DNA of 64,000 nt, taken from positions 18,981,557 through 19,045,556 of the forward strand of contig CM076145.1 in the NCBI GenBank assembly GCA_038025085.1. The letters run 5' to 3'. Below, piece after piece: positions 1 to 11,485 of the stretch (position 1 is its first letter; each line of letters begins with the position of its first letter). The notes beneath the pieces were generated by a model that saw only the letters and a list, made by a program, of their open reading frames with translations, had not been told where the DNA came from and did no database searches. Origin of the DNA: Tetragonia tetragonoides (taxonomy: Eukaryota > Streptophyta > Magnoliopsida > Caryophyllales > Aizoaceae). The position numbers and the translations under genes were made by a program.

Positions 1-502
1 TGATGAGAGTAAACATGCTTTACTTCAATAGTAATTCAGTCAGGATCACACGCGATGTCTAGCACAATTTCGGCAACACTTCGGCAGGGTAATACAATAT
101 TCAAAAATCACAAATCATCCAAATACATCCAAATAATATTTAATATGTGCTCACTAGCACCCAATAATACACATATCATCTAGCAAGTATAATATAGCAT
201 AATAATATTAACGATTCACCATTCAACAATTGTTTAACAACCGTTGCATGAGCTAAATAATTCTCGAAACATAATAATATCGACATGCTCATCGTAAACC
301 ATAATTATGAACAACAGTAAACATGCTTAATAAACTTCATAATAACGATGATATAATTTAATCATGCTTTGTATATTAAATTCACCACAATTTCTCAATT
401 AGCACATAGCATGTAAAAACCGTTTTGATCGGGTTTTAGGAGAAGGTAGGCACATTTTCTTACCTATCAAACGCTTCCAAGACATTAGACACGCTCCAAC
501 AA

Positions 503-1865
503 CACTACAACATTTCAGCTCAAAGAGAACGTTTTAAAATGCCCTATTTAATCCAAAAAACGTCCTATTAGGTTAAGAGGGCGTTTTTTAAAATGCCCTA
601 AAAATACCCTATTTATCTCGTTGTCTTAGGTTATTGAGGCATTTATTTGAAAATGCCTTATTTGATAGAGAACAAAAAGGGTATTTTTTATTGCCCTTCT
701 TGTTTATTCTCAAAAAGGACATTTTTAATTCCCCTTCTTGTTTATTCTCAAAAAGGGCAATTTAACACCCTCTTTGATACCCTATCGAAGAGGGAATTTT
801 TGGAATTTTTATTTCGAACGCCTTCTTTGACCCCTATCAAGGAGGGCATTTTTATTTCGAACGCCCTCTTTAACCCTTATCAAACAGGGCATTTTTATTT
901 CAAACGCCCTCTTTGATAGCCGACCATAGCTGGCACTTAAAGGGCCCACAAGCTGAGCTCGCCCAAATTGCAAATGATGAATTCCAAGGCTCTATCTTAG
1001 AGACGTCTGGAGCACATGTTTACTTCTACGGGGTCGATGTGGGACATAAAGTTACCCATGATCTTCATATTTATCTTGGTCATTTTGGTGCGTGTCACAG
1101 TATATAGTTGGGAGGTCTTTTGCCAGATTGTGTACATCAACAGTGTGGATCAGGTATGTTATTCCAACTATTACAGATAATATAATTAAATTGATAATAG
1201 GGAGACTTCATCAATTTCGAGGACATCTTTTAAAAATAAAAAAATGCCACAATACGAAGATTTAAGTCACAATAATATGACGATAAACTGAACCAAAAAA
1301 AAAACAATAATACGACGACAATCGAATGTACAATGTCGTTTAAGAACCATGAGACAAAAATCTCTAAATTTTGATGATTTTTTTTTTTATAATTTTTAGT
1401 TCCTTCTTTTTTGGGGTGTAAATCTCTGACTGTCCATTGTTATTATTACTATGGCTATATGATGAAATGATAGAGGATGAACTAGTGAGGCTGGGACTTG
1501 GGTTCTGGTTTTTTTTTTTTTTTTTAATCCTTTGTTCTCCTTATCTTGTTCTTTGTATTATGCTTAAGTTATATAGTAATATTATCTGTTTTATTGCCTT
1601 AAGATTTAGTAACTAGGAAGGCATTTTTTTTACAAAATGCCTTATTAGACACTGTAAAGTTGAATAATAGGGCATTTGTTCAGGAAATGCCCTCTTAGAC
1701 ACTGCATAATTAAAGACGAGGGCAATTTTTTTTGAAACACCCTATTTGATGTAAACAAATAGGGAAAACTCAAATTGCCCTATTTGATATGAATAAAGAA
1801 GGAAAGTTCAAAACGCCCTCTTTGATTCATACAAAATGCCCTCTTTGATCTTATTTCTTGTAGTG
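503..1865. mobile_element. Non-autonomous CACTA (En/Spm-like) transposon, 1363 bp
   Basis: It begins CACTACAACATTT and ends TTTCTTGTAGTG, giving the CACTACAA termini of plant CACTA elements. It is flanked by the 3-bp direct repeat CAA at 500-502 and 1866-1868, the TSD size of this superfamily. The two other LTR copies of the host family, near 39450-39490 and 48540-48575, lack the segment and serve as empty sites. Both ends are packed with subterminal copies of variants of AAATGCCCT and AGGGCATTT in both orientations, as expected for transposase-binding subterminal repeats. There is no transposase ORF. A 64-codon ORF at 913-1107 is too short and unplaced to call a captured gene. Confidence 0.88.
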
Positions 1866-2249
1866 CAACAAAAATAATCACGCTTGCTCGTTAGATCCTA
1901 ATTAAAAACAATTACCGAATCAGTATTTATTAAATACGAAAATCTGAACAGTAATAAAATATTAATATGATATTTTATTTAAACTCCTTAATTTACATCG
2001 ATCAATCTAGGCTTTTGAAATTCCCAAATCGAACTTCGAATAAGCGCAGAAATAAAATCTGCCGAAAATCAATAATAAATAATTACGAAAATAAAAACCA
2101 AAATGCTAACTTCAAGAACAAGTCTTGACCATAGTCACCCAAAAGGGGACCCATGGTAGGACCCATCACCACCACCCACCGACCACCATGGCCGGTGAGG
2201 GTGGTTGCCGGAGCTCCGGCGAGAGGAGAGAGAAAGAGAGCAAAAGGGA

Positions 2250-2403
2250 GATCCAGAGAGAGAGAGAGAGAGAGAGAGAGAGCGGGGGGAGAGAATAGGG
2301 GTGGGGGAGGACGACCGCTGGCCAGGCCACGGTGGTCTCCTGCTCGGCCAGCGGCAGCTGCGACGCCAGACGATCGGCGAGCGCGACAGAGAGAGAGAGG
2401 GAG

Positions 2404-2471
<68 letters not shown>

Positions 2472-2556
2472 TCGGTGAGGAGGGGACGGCAGGGCTAGTG
2501 ATTCCAGAGAGAGAGAGAGGCCGCCAACGAGGAGGGGACGGCAGGGCTGGTGATTC

Positions 2557-2636
<80 letters not shown>

Positions 2637-2660
2637 ATGTGTGTGTGTGTGTTGTGTGTG
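2250..2660. repeat. GA-rich then GT/GC-rich microsatellite inside the LTR
   Basis: There are runs of GA (about 2254-2280, 2399-2470 and 2561-2596) followed by a GT/GCGT run to about 2652. Equivalent but shorter GA tracts lie at the same place in the other two LTRs (39836-40200 and 48931-49290), just downstream of the LTR TATA box in the element's own direction, so they would sit in the transcribed R/U5 part. Long open frames across it (for example SLSLSL or RERERE) are products of the dinucleotide repeat, not genes. Confidence 0.9.
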
Positions 2661-3012
2661 AGAGAGAGGCAAACTAACTGACCCTCCAACTTTGTTTATA
2701 TAGACCTTGTTTAGGTTTCCAGTCAAAGGAAGCCAATACAAGAGAATTTAGGAAGGTTTAAATAAATTTCCTGATTTATTTTGATAATTAAAACAATATA
2801 AAGCAATTATGAATAATTCAATTTCATATAAACAATTTAGTGAAATTCTCAAGAAAAATTGTCAGTTATGAATTCCGAAAGATTCATAATAATAATTAAT
2901 ATTATTATGGTTTTAATTGAATAAATCGAATATAAATACGATTTAGTTTTCAAAACTATTTATAAATCATTTATAAATTTATAATACTTATAGAAAATAT
3001 TGGGGTATCACA

Positions 3013-3528
3013 GTGGGAATTTAAAGGAGATAAGCTCAGATTGATGTTTAAGATGATTTTCACATGTATCTTGATATGATCTTATGAACTCAATTTTTGA
3101 ACTGTTTTCCAGCTTTATTTTACGTCATTTTATCTCCTAGTTACATTGGTGTTGCTTATCTATGATTGGACTTGTTACCTACATGTCTGATTTGGATTTC
3201 TTGGCTCAAACTTTTCTTAATCCGCTATGCAGGTGGTAGATTGTCAATATTATTGTGGAAATCTCGTTCTTAAGCACGTGAACATATATATATGCATTAT
3301 GATGATTTAGAAGCTACAAAGATGGGAAAATAGTATTTTGATTGACTTTACGAGTTCTTTTCTTTGCGTGTACTATAATCAATGTAACGTTTTGGACATG
3401 GATTGTACTGATATGTATGTACTTTGTATATTATACTAATGATAGAAAAGAATCGGAGATTTAGATGTGGATACTGGAGCTTGATGAGTTAATTTTACAT
3501 GTGCGCATTTTGAATTTTTTTTTTTTTT
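3013..3528. other. Unassigned AT-rich sequence
   Basis: There is no convincing ORF, no terminal repeats and no similarity to other parts of the window that I can see. It starts directly after the LTR end. A T-run at 3514-3527 marks its right side. Confidence 0.5.
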
Positions 3529-3836
3529 GGATAAAAAGGTGTCGTTGCAGAAAAAAGAGATTATATCTTTTGCAACAACAAAAATTGTTCGAAATATGTT
3601 AACTCAACATATGAATGTTGAGAGGAATGCCAACGACATATTTATTGCAATGAAAAATTGTCGTCGCATAAAATGTATTTTTTGCAACGACTAAAGTCGT
3701 TGCGTTGTTCTTTTGTAACGCCCAAACCCGCAACAATCCTGCAACGATCAAATTTGTTGCGAAAAATATTTTCGCAATGACACAGTGTTTTTCGCAACGA
3801 CTTTCGTCGTTGCAAAAAACAGATTTTCTTATAGTG
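3529..3836. mobile_element. One-ended CACTA-like remnant with GCAACGAC repeats
   Basis: The right end reads TTTTCTTATAGTG, the reverse complement of a CACTATAAGAAAA terminus. Inward from it are many direct and inverted copies of GCAACGAC or GTCGTTGC, the usual subterminal arrangement of some plant CACTA families. I find no matching left CACTA terminus, so the left boundary is approximate and the element is probably truncated. Confidence 0.5.
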
Positions 3837-4531
3837 ATGATTTATGGGAAGTCGGGGTTAGTTTAATTGCTACTTTTGCCTATTTAGATGGTAAGTTGGA
3901 TCTTTTATATCAAGTGAATTTCTATTTTCGTATACCTGCAGTTGCATCACTTTTGGTGATCAGCTCCAATCACAGGGACAATACGAGGTCACCCAAAAAT
4001 TCAACATAGCCATGAAAGAAATTGATTTCAAGCAATAGTATTGGTAGATACTTTCATTAATGGTTGTATGTTTTGAAATAGTATCCTTATTGAATTATAT
4101 TTCACAGGAAAATTGGCAGCAAATCATCCGAAGTTTGGGTCATCCCCTGCGAATAATCTCAAGTTTGATATGAACCCTAAATAATCTGAAGTTTGGACCC
4201 ACACGCCCAAAACAATTTAAATGGAGATGGAGTTAAAACTCTGTGAGCCACCGTTTAATATTTTCACCCAAAACCCCATTTTTCCATCATCCCTCTCCCC
4301 TTCATCACCGACCTCATTCATCTTCAACCTCTTTTCTCCCTCATACACAATTAAACCCCCAACCACCATTGCCAACCATTAACTCCACCACCACTTTTCC
4401 CCTTCCCCACATTTTCTCTTTGCCTCTCTTTCTCTCTCACCTCTCTAAGGGGAGAAAACAATTATCAATGGTTATACTATTGTAGCCCCCAAAATCATTA
4501 AAAAAAAAGGAAAAAAAAAAGAGTAGGTTCA

Positions 4532-5493
4532 AGATGCGTTGGCATCAAGCTCCTCTCTTCACTTAAGTGCCATACAATCTGTTCTTGGTCCATCAATGAT
4601 ACTATCATGTTCTATGGCACACTTTTAGTACATGGTGGCTTCATCAATGGTCCTAGGGGCCTTAATGTCCTTTCAATGGCTTAACCTGATTAGTCCGTAC
4701 ATTATTAGTCCGTACAACATGCCGTGCACATGCCCGTACACAAATAACTTTGCAATTAGCTTAATTATCATGATTAGTTGATTAACATGGTTTTTGTCCG
4801 TACAAATGTTCCACATATGTTCGTACTTAGTTAGCTTAATTATGTTGCATGTAATTAGTTAATTAGGAAGTTTTAATTGCATTTTGAATTCCCTAAGTAG
4901 CTCCTCAATGAGGAGAGTCTAAAAGCACATGGGATGGATAAGGATGAAGCTTGAGGCTCCTCTTACAGCTCACCCACGTTTGTCCTTGTACAAGGACATG
5001 TAACAACTGTCAAGTGGTTTAAATCGCAAGGAAATCAGCTCTCAATTGTACTACATGTATTTGGCTCGTTTTTGGGCAAAATACTGAAGTTTCAAGTTGC
5101 TTGGGCACTACTCTTGGACAGCTCACCCATTCTAGAGTATTCCTAGGTCGTTAGGACACAATTGTAACCCCTATAAATATGTAAGCACAGCTGATTTAAC
5201 GGATAGATTATGATGAATGAAAATATGAAATGGCTGCTGCCTTTTGCTTACAAACCTTGTTGTTCTTTATAATGTCTTTAGGGATATTTGGTGAAACAAG
5301 TAGTATCCTTTAGCCTTGACTTGGTGGTTAAATCCTTTATAGTCTTGGTGGTGGTGCTATCTATCCTCCCTCTTCTTATTTTTCGTTTCATTTACTTCGT
5401 TTTCAATCTCTATAATCAAAAAACAAACAAAATATTATCAAAATATCCATTGTTCGAAAACGAGCTAAAAGCTTCAGTTTTGCTAATGCATCA
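4532..5493 (+). repeat. Left LTR of the gag-only element
   Basis: It is repeated almost base for base at 7485-8447. It contains a TATA-like CTATAAATATG at about 5171-5181, followed by the likely R/U5. It ends CTAATGCATCA directly before the primer-binding site. Confidence 0.9.
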
Positions 5494-5494
5494 G

Positions 5495-5507
5495 TTGGTA
5501 TCAGAGC
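5495..5507 (+). promoter_or_regulatory. Primer-binding site, initiator-tRNA-Met type
   Basis: TTGGTATCAGAGC begins two bases after the LTR end. TGGTATCAGAGC is the common plant PBS complementary to the 3' end of initiator tRNA-Met. The same motif occurs on the minus strand at 47020-47031 in the chromovirus. Confidence 0.9.
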
Positions 5508-6420
5508 TTTGATTTTCTTAGCTCGTTAATTCAGAGGTTTTTCTTCATTAAACAGTCCTCTTTCACCTGGTTTTGGTTTCAAGGAAAAAGGTTGAGATTT
5601 GGGTACTCAAGTAATCATTTTCCCTTGGTGACTTCTGCTGGACGTGCGATTGGACCACCTGAGGGTCTTGGTTTTTGGAGGCGCTTCAAAAGGTAAAGGT
5701 GTCAACTTTGATACTTTTCTGAGTTCCTTAGATATTTATCTTTCGGAATATCTTGGTGGTTTTGCTTAAATCATTGTGGGTTGGAGCAGTTTATTGTGAG
5801 AAGTTGCTAAATGTGCTGAGCGTGAACTGGGATCTTATTTGTTGCATTGCTTGTTTGTTCTGAATTTATTCTGCAACGTTGTGGTGAGTCTTGTGGGATT
5901 TATACCTGGTTATCTTATTTGGGGTTATATCTTTGTTATCCAAGTGGTTTGAAGTTAAAAGGTTGAGTCTTTGGCCTTCATTGGTGCTCAAACATTTTGT
6001 TGGTCCTGCTGGGTTGCAAATAGGAGTCATGTTGGCATTTTGCTCATATCTCAAGATCTAGAGATTAAGTTTATGTCTTTCTTACTCCTATAGCCTCCTA
6101 ATACCTTATACTACAAATTATCTTGGTAGATTTCGGGTTTTGTCACCCTTGTATGTAAGAAATTTTGAGATTTGTTGAGCTGTTCGTGTACACGCAAAAT
6201 TTGGAATTGCTCTGTTTGAAGTTGAGCTGTTGTGAGTGATTGGCGTTTGTTCTCTTATGGATCTTTGTTGAAACTGGAATTGGGTGTTGAATTATTGGAT
6301 AATTTTGAGTATTCATTGTATTTGGTTTTCTTATCCCATCACTCCCCAACACAAAGTCCACAAAGAAACCAAAACAGCCCAAACACCATCCGAACTCAAA
6401 CACAACCTAACTCCACAAAA

Positions 6421-7251
6421 ATGCCTCGTCTTTATGATACCAAGTATAGTGATGATGACTTAGAGATTGACTTTCCTAAATTTGGTGGGTTCCTCTATTC
6501 TGAAGATTTTTATACGTGGCTTGAGACGGTGGACGAATGGTTTAAAGTCTTAGAGTTTTCTAATCACAAGAAAATAGAACTAGTGACGAGTTCTTTTGAT
6601 TGTGATGCTTTGATTTGGTGGGAACTCTTAGAAATCAGAAGGAGAAGGATTGGAAAGGAAAAAATCCAAAGTTGGAGTGAGATGAGAGAAGAACTCATTA
6701 GAAAGTTTGTGCCAAAGTTTACGTCACGAGCTTCTTACAGTCCACACAACCATGAGCATGTGGCTAACATGAAAGCTCCTGAAAATGAAGCTCCCACAAT
6801 TGTGAGCCTAGAGGAATGGCGAATGATTAGAGAAACATTTGAAGAGCCAACTTTAGCTCAAGAGGAAGATAAGGGCAAGTTCGAAATTGTTCTTGAATCA
6901 GCAGCTCTTGAACAAGAGTTACAATCCTCTAGTGATATAACTATCATTTCTCATGAGGTTATGCAAGAAACAACTAAGACAAGCGCCTTTGTTACTTCTC
7001 AATGTGAAACCCCAAGCAAACAGGTGGTAGAAGAAATTGTTAGACAACCCCTCGGGAAAGGTCACAATGGCTCCTATAATTCTTTTACAATCAATGAACA
7101 ACCCCAATCTGAAGAAATCAGCATGTGCATCATGAAAGAGCCATTTCAAAATCTTAAGCTCAAAAGAATATTACCTTGCTTATTTTCTTCTTGTTCTGAA
7201 ATGATCAAACAATTGAAGTTCTCTTTGTTTGAGTGTGTATCTCGAAGGTAA
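6421..7251 (+). CDS. Retrotransposon Gag protein of the TR-GAG element
   Basis: An intact 276-codon ORF. I start it at the Met of MPRLYDTKYSDD rather than the further upstream in-frame ATG at 6232, because this start follows an A-rich leader and the conserved part begins soon after. The first half matches the plant Ty3/gypsy Retrotrans_gag pattern: a FPKFGGF block, a FYTWLETVDEWF block, LVTSSFDCDALIWWE and a RKFVPKF block. The second half is acidic and low in recognisable domains, and no CCHC zinc knuckle is visible. Gag would form the particle that packages element RNA in the cytoplasm. Its intactness beside the absence of pol suggests selection on gag or a young insertion; the near-identical LTRs favour young. 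Confidence 0.82.
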   Translation: MPRLYDTKYSDDDLEIDFPKFGGFLYSEDFYTWLETVDEWFKVLEFSNHKKIELVTSSFDCDALIWWELLEIRRRRIGKEKIQSWSEMREELIRKFVPKFTSRASYSPHNHEHVANMKAPENEAPTIVSLEEWRMIRETFEEPTLAQEEDKGKFEIVLESAALEQELQSSSDITIISHEVMQETTKTSAFVTSQCETPSKQVVEEIVRQPLGKGHNGSYNSFTINEQPQSEEISMCIMKEPFQNLKLKRILPCLFSSCSEMIKQLKFSLFECVSRR

Positions 7252-7484
7252 AAATCAGATTGGACGGATTTCAATCACTTTCCTAGAGTGGGGATAGATA
7301 CAATATTGCCATTGTTCTTTGAGGAGCAAATGAAGCTACATTGCAAAGATGTGACGAGATCAATTGGGGCTTGGATTAGAGGCCGTGTTCGGGGTGGAAA
7401 ATTCAGCACATACTTCATTGAGCTACATTGGAAAGCTTTCTACTTTTAGGACTTGAGGGCAAGTCCTAAACAACACCGGGTGTA

Positions 7485-8447
7485 TGATGCGTTGGCATCA
7501 AGCTCCTCTCTTCACTTAAGTGCCATACAATCTGTTCTTGGTCCATCAATGATACTATCATGTTCTATGGCACACTTTTAGTACATGGTGGCTTCATTAA
7601 TGGTCCTAGGGGCCTTAATGTCCTTTCAATGGCTTAACCTGATTAGTCCGTACATTATTAGTCCGTACAACATGCCGTGCACATGCCCGTATACAAATAA
7701 CCTTGCAATTAGCTTAATTATCATGATTAGTTAATTAACATGGTTTTTGTCCGTACAAATGTTCCTACACATGTTCGTACTTAGTTAGCTTAATTATGTT
7801 GCATGTAATTAGTTAATTAGGAAGTTTTAATTGCATTTTGAATTCCCTAAGTAGCTGCTCAATGAGGAGAGTCTAAAAGCACATGGGATGGATAATGATG
7901 AAGCTTGAGGCTCCTCTTACAGCTCACCTACGTTTGTCCTTGTACAAGGACAAGTAACAGCTGTCAAGTGGTTTAAATCGCAAGGAAATCAGCTCTCAAT
8001 TGTACTACATGTATTTGGCTCGTTTTTGGGCAGAATACTGAAGTTTCAAGTTGCTTGGGCACTACTCTTGGACAGCTCACCCATTCTAGAGTATTCCTAG
8101 GTTATTAGGGCACAATTGTAACCCCTATAAATATGTAAGCACAGCTGATTTAACGGATAGATTATGATGAATGAAAATATGAAATGGCTGCTGCCTTTTG
8201 CTTACAAACCTTGTTGTTCTTTATAATGTCCTTAGGGATATTTGGTGAAACAAGTAGTATCCTTTAGCCTTGACTTGGTGGTTAAATCCTTTATAGTCCT
8301 GGTGGTGGTGCTATCTATCCTCCCTCTTCTTATTTTTCGTTTCATTTACTTCGTTTTCAATCTCTATAATCAAAAAACAAACAAAATATTATCAAAACAT
8401 CCATTGTTCGAAAACGAGCTAAAAGCTTCAGTTTTGCTAACGCATCA
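7485..8447 (+). repeat. Right LTR of the gag-only element
   Basis: It begins TGATGCGTTGGC and ends CTAACGCATCA. The sequence just before it includes GGACTTGAGGGCAAGTCC, a short inverted repeat near the end of the internal region. Only scattered single-base differences from the left LTR are visible. Confidence 0.9.
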
Positions 8448-8501
8448 GTAGCCCCCAAAATCATTAAAAAAAAAAGGAAAAAAAGAGAGTAGGTTCAAGA
8501 T
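8448..8501. repeat. Second copy of a ~50-bp duplicated flank of the TR-GAG element
   Basis: GTAGCCCCCAAAATCATT, an A-rich stretch, then GAGTAGGTTCA is present at 4482-4531 just before the left LTR and again at 8448-8501 just after the right LTR, differing mainly in A-run length. It is far longer than a normal LTR-element TSD. Confidence 0.85.
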
Positions 8502-10683
8502 GGTTGAGACACTTATGTATATGGGGTTCCCATGTATAAGATGGTAACCAAGGTGTAGCTTCTCAAGCAGGTTTTCAAAGTAATCAGTAAACATGGTGCT
8601 GGTGATATTGACAAGGATGCTACCATGGCTCATAAGAAGCTGCTGCAGATTTAAGGTTCCTTGAAAAACTCTCCTGATAACTCTGCACTTGCTAGTAAGG
8701 AATGTGTAGCTGCTGAAGAATATAGAGTTCTGAATGCTGCCAGAAATAGTCTTTTGAAAGAAAATGCTAAAATTCACTGACTTAATGAGGATGATATGAA
8801 TACTGCTTTCTTTCATAGTTCTCTTAGAGCTAGAAGAGCTCAGAATAGAATATTTTTCTATTAAAGACTTAGCTGGTAAGGTGTATGTTTCCCCACACCG
8901 GGTAATCAGTTGTTTCATTAACTTTTATACTGAATTGTTGGGGGCTGCAAATCCCTATCTATTGTTTGTTAAAGAACATATTGTACATGTTGGTTCAGTC
9001 ATCTCTCCAGATCAAGATACTGCATCATGTCAACCTTTTTCAGCAGCTGAAGTGAAGCAAGCTTTATGGTCTATTCCTAGGGACAAGGCACCAGGCCCGG
9101 ATGGTTATGGCTCATAGTTCTTTAAGGATGCAGTGGGAACTGAGTTTTGTGATGCAGTGCTAGACTTCATTGAAAATGGTTGTTGAAGCAGATTAACACC
9201 ACTCTGATATCCCTAGTGCCTAAAACCTCTCATCATGTTTCTGTCTCAGATTATAGACCTATAACATGTTGTTCTACAATCTACATATGCATCTCAAAGT
9301 TGTTGTGTGCCAGATTGAAGACTGTTCTTCTAAACTTGATTAATGATGCTCAAGGATTTGTTGTTGCTAAAAGAAGTATTGTTCAAAATATCACGTTATG
9401 CCAAGACTTGGTAAATCAATATAATATATAGGCAAATGTCTAGGTTTACAGTTGGAAAATTGTCTTTCAAATATTTGGGAGTGTCAGTTGCTTCTAAAAA
9501 ATTATGTGCAGCTGACTGTGACATACTTATTGACAAGATGATTGCAAAGATAAGGCTATGGGGTGCCAAGCATCTCTCTTATGCAGGTAGGGCTATGCTA
9601 GTCAACTCAGTTCTCATGAGCATGAATGTTTACCAGTCTTCTATTTTTATTTTGCCAATAATTGTACTGAAAAAGATGGCTGCCATTTGTAGAAAATATT
9701 TGTGGGATGGAATAGCAGATTATATCAGGGCGCCACCCATTGCTTGGGATTTCATCTGTAAACACAAGAGTGCTGATGATCTGGGTATATAAAATTGTAT
9801 GTTATGGGATGTTGCAGCTATGGGGAAACATGTCTGGTTCATTGCAGAAGAAGAAGACACACTCGGGTTAAATGGGTACACCATGTGTATTTATGTGGTA
9901 AGGATTGGGGGGATTACAAACCTTCCCATCAGCTAGTTGGGCATGGAAAAAGATTTGTGATTGCAAGGATAAGTTGCAGGCTGGATATAACAACGACAAA
10001 TAGACTGCCAAGGGCAGTACACAATCTCAAGTGGCTACAAATGGCTTTCACCCCCTGCAGATAAGGTAAAATGGGCAGCTTGGGTATGGAACAGAATGAA
10101 CCTTCCTAAGCACAACTTTGTTAGCTGGCTGGCAATACAAGGGAGACTACAAACTAAAGGCAGGTTGGATGCAACAAGAGCGAGCAGTGATAATCTTTGC
10201 CCATTATTTGGGGTTGCTGCTGAATCTACTCCTTGTTTGTTCTTCCAATGTGCGTACAAAAGAATATGCATTGATATATTGAAGAATTGCCTGGATATCA
10301 AAGCTGATACCAATGACTTTGGGCAGTTATGTGGATCAATAGAAGGCAGCAGGGGAGCTCATTTCGTAAAAATTGTGCATATGCAAGGATCTTTGCCTTA
10401 GTTTACCTCATGTGGAAGACACGCACTCAAGCAGTTTGGGAGCAATGTATCAAGCACCAGCCGGTTTTGTTAAAACAACTCAAATTTGCTGTGAAAACCA
10501 GAATTATGGGTATCATGCCAAAGAAAACAAACCAGCTAGATAGAAATTGGTTTAATAGCTTATTTGTGTAATTTGCACTTGTAAGTAATGTGGTATGATG
10601 TAGCAAAGGGGGGGTATGCCCCTCTTTCAAATTGTGTAATGTTTCGTTAATTGGTAATACAAGCTTCTTATTATTTACCAAAA
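8502..10683 (+). pseudogene. Truncated, internally deleted L1-type LINE
   Basis: Fragments of LINE ORF2 run along the plus strand: a pre-RT region with FFHSSLRARRAQ, then the RT start with DKAPGPDGYGS (about 9085-9117), the SDYRPITCC block (about 9247-9273), an RT tail from about 9436 with KLSFKYLGVSV and GRAMLVNSVLMS, and a zf-RVT-like region (about 10096-10400). The palm core with the F/YxDD motif is missing between about 9431 and 9436. Several stops and frame changes break the frame. It ends in a short A-run, and GAGTAGGTTCA occurs on both sides (8491-8501 and 10688-10698), a target-site duplication typical of LINE insertion. It is 5'-truncated and cannot be active. Confidence 0.85.
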
Positions 10684-11485
10684 AAAGAGTAGGTTCATGC
10701 TCTTTCTCTCTCACCTAGCTGAAGAGATGAAGAAGTTGAGAGCTGCCCTTGTTTTTCTTTTTCTTTTTCTTTTTTTCCCCCCTCTCTTTCCTTGTTCTTT
10801 AAGCATTTTGAGTTGAGGTCAAGACCATTTTGGGCGAGATTTGGGATTTGGAGGAAGAGAGAGTTTGAGTTTGACATGGGGATAATATCTTTAATTTGGT
10901 CAATTTGACATGAATTAGCTATGTATTATTTTCTAGTACAAACTCCAGGGTTGAGGGGGTGACAATGGTGGTTGGGAGTACAAGTGGGTATGTATGTTAG
11001 AGGGAGAAGTGAGGTTGAATATGAAAGAGGTTAAGGATGAAGGGAGAGAGGTTGAAGATGAAGGGAAGAGAGAGGATGGAAAAAACAAGGTTTTGAGTGC
11101 AAAAATTAAAAGCGGTTAATAGAGTTTTATTTTCGTCTTCATTTAAACTATTGTGAGCAGGTGGGTTTAAACTTTGAATTATCTAGGGATGAAAGTAAAC
11201 TTGGAATTATTCGTGGCGTACGGCCCAAACATCGTATTAGCCAATTTTCCTATTTCATTCTGCTACAAAGAGTGGTTTTTCAAAGTTAATCATATGTTCC
11301 TTATTTACTCTAAGGTTATTGGAGTTATGTTAAGAGATCGGTAAACATTTCTGAAAAATACTATATTAGGAGAGTTCTTAGGCAATAGCTAAATGTTACT
11401 TTCTTGATCATTGTAGATGCATCCCTCTCTCATTTTCCTTTCTCTCTTCTTCCCCCACCCACTCTCTCTCCTCCACTCCTCGGAT

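Larger units (their letters stand above)
1..3012 (-). mobile_element. Partial LTR of a Ty3/gypsy chromovirus-type family
   Basis: This segment aligns by eye, block after block, with the LTRs at 37928-40632 and 47034-49719: the AATTTCGGCAG block, the AATCACGCTTGCTCGTTAG block, the long GA tract, a TATATAGACC block and the terminal GGGGTATCACA. It ends at 3012 with the family's terminal CA. The other end lies outside the window. A CACTA element interrupts it at 503-1865. After 3012 there is no purine-rich tract like the one next to the LTR at 40632, so this may be a solo LTR or the outer end of an element; the window cannot decide. It is on the minus strand if read in the direction of the complete copy. 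Confidence 0.85.
4532..8447 (+). mobile_element. Gag-only LTR retrotransposon (TR-GAG type), 3.9 kb
   Basis: Two nearly identical LTRs (4532-5493 and 7485-8447) bracket an internal region with a primer-binding site, a single gag ORF and no protease, RT or integrase. The LTR ends are short inverted repeats: TGATGCGTT at the start of the right LTR and AACGCATCA at its end. In the left LTR the first base is A instead of T. The layout fits the non-autonomous plant TR-GAG class, which needs enzymes from another element. Unusually, the flanks are not a 4-6 bp TSD but a duplication of about 50 bp (4482-4531 and 8448-8501). Confidence 0.85.
4107..11250. mobile_element. Mutator-like element (MULE) carrying two nested retroelements
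   Basis: The left end (4107 on) and the reverse complement of the right end (down from 11250) both start GGAAAATTGGC and stay alignable with mismatches for roughly 380 bp, including blocks such as AATAATC/AATAATT, AAGTTT, AACCC and AAAACTCT. The flanks are TATTTCACA (4098-4106) and TATTTCATT (11251-11259), 7 of 9 matching, the 9-bp TSD length of Mutator-like elements. Its own sequence is only about 1 kb (4107-4531 plus about 10688-11250). The interior is filled by a gag-only LTR element and a LINE. No MULE transposase is present. Confidence 0.75.

Noticed and set aside
913..1107. 64-codon ORF inside the CACTA element, considered as a captured host gene fragment
   Set aside because: Too short and without recognisable motif; no second exon-like block nearby.
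2083..2741. Long open frames on both strands full of SLSL, RERE and THTH runs
   Set aside because: They are direct translations of GA/GT microsatellite within an LTR; the same happens at 39777-40190 and 48823-49306.
1..3012. Calling this a solo LTR
   Set aside because: The outer end is beyond the window and no TSD can be tested, so it may equally be one LTR of a longer element.
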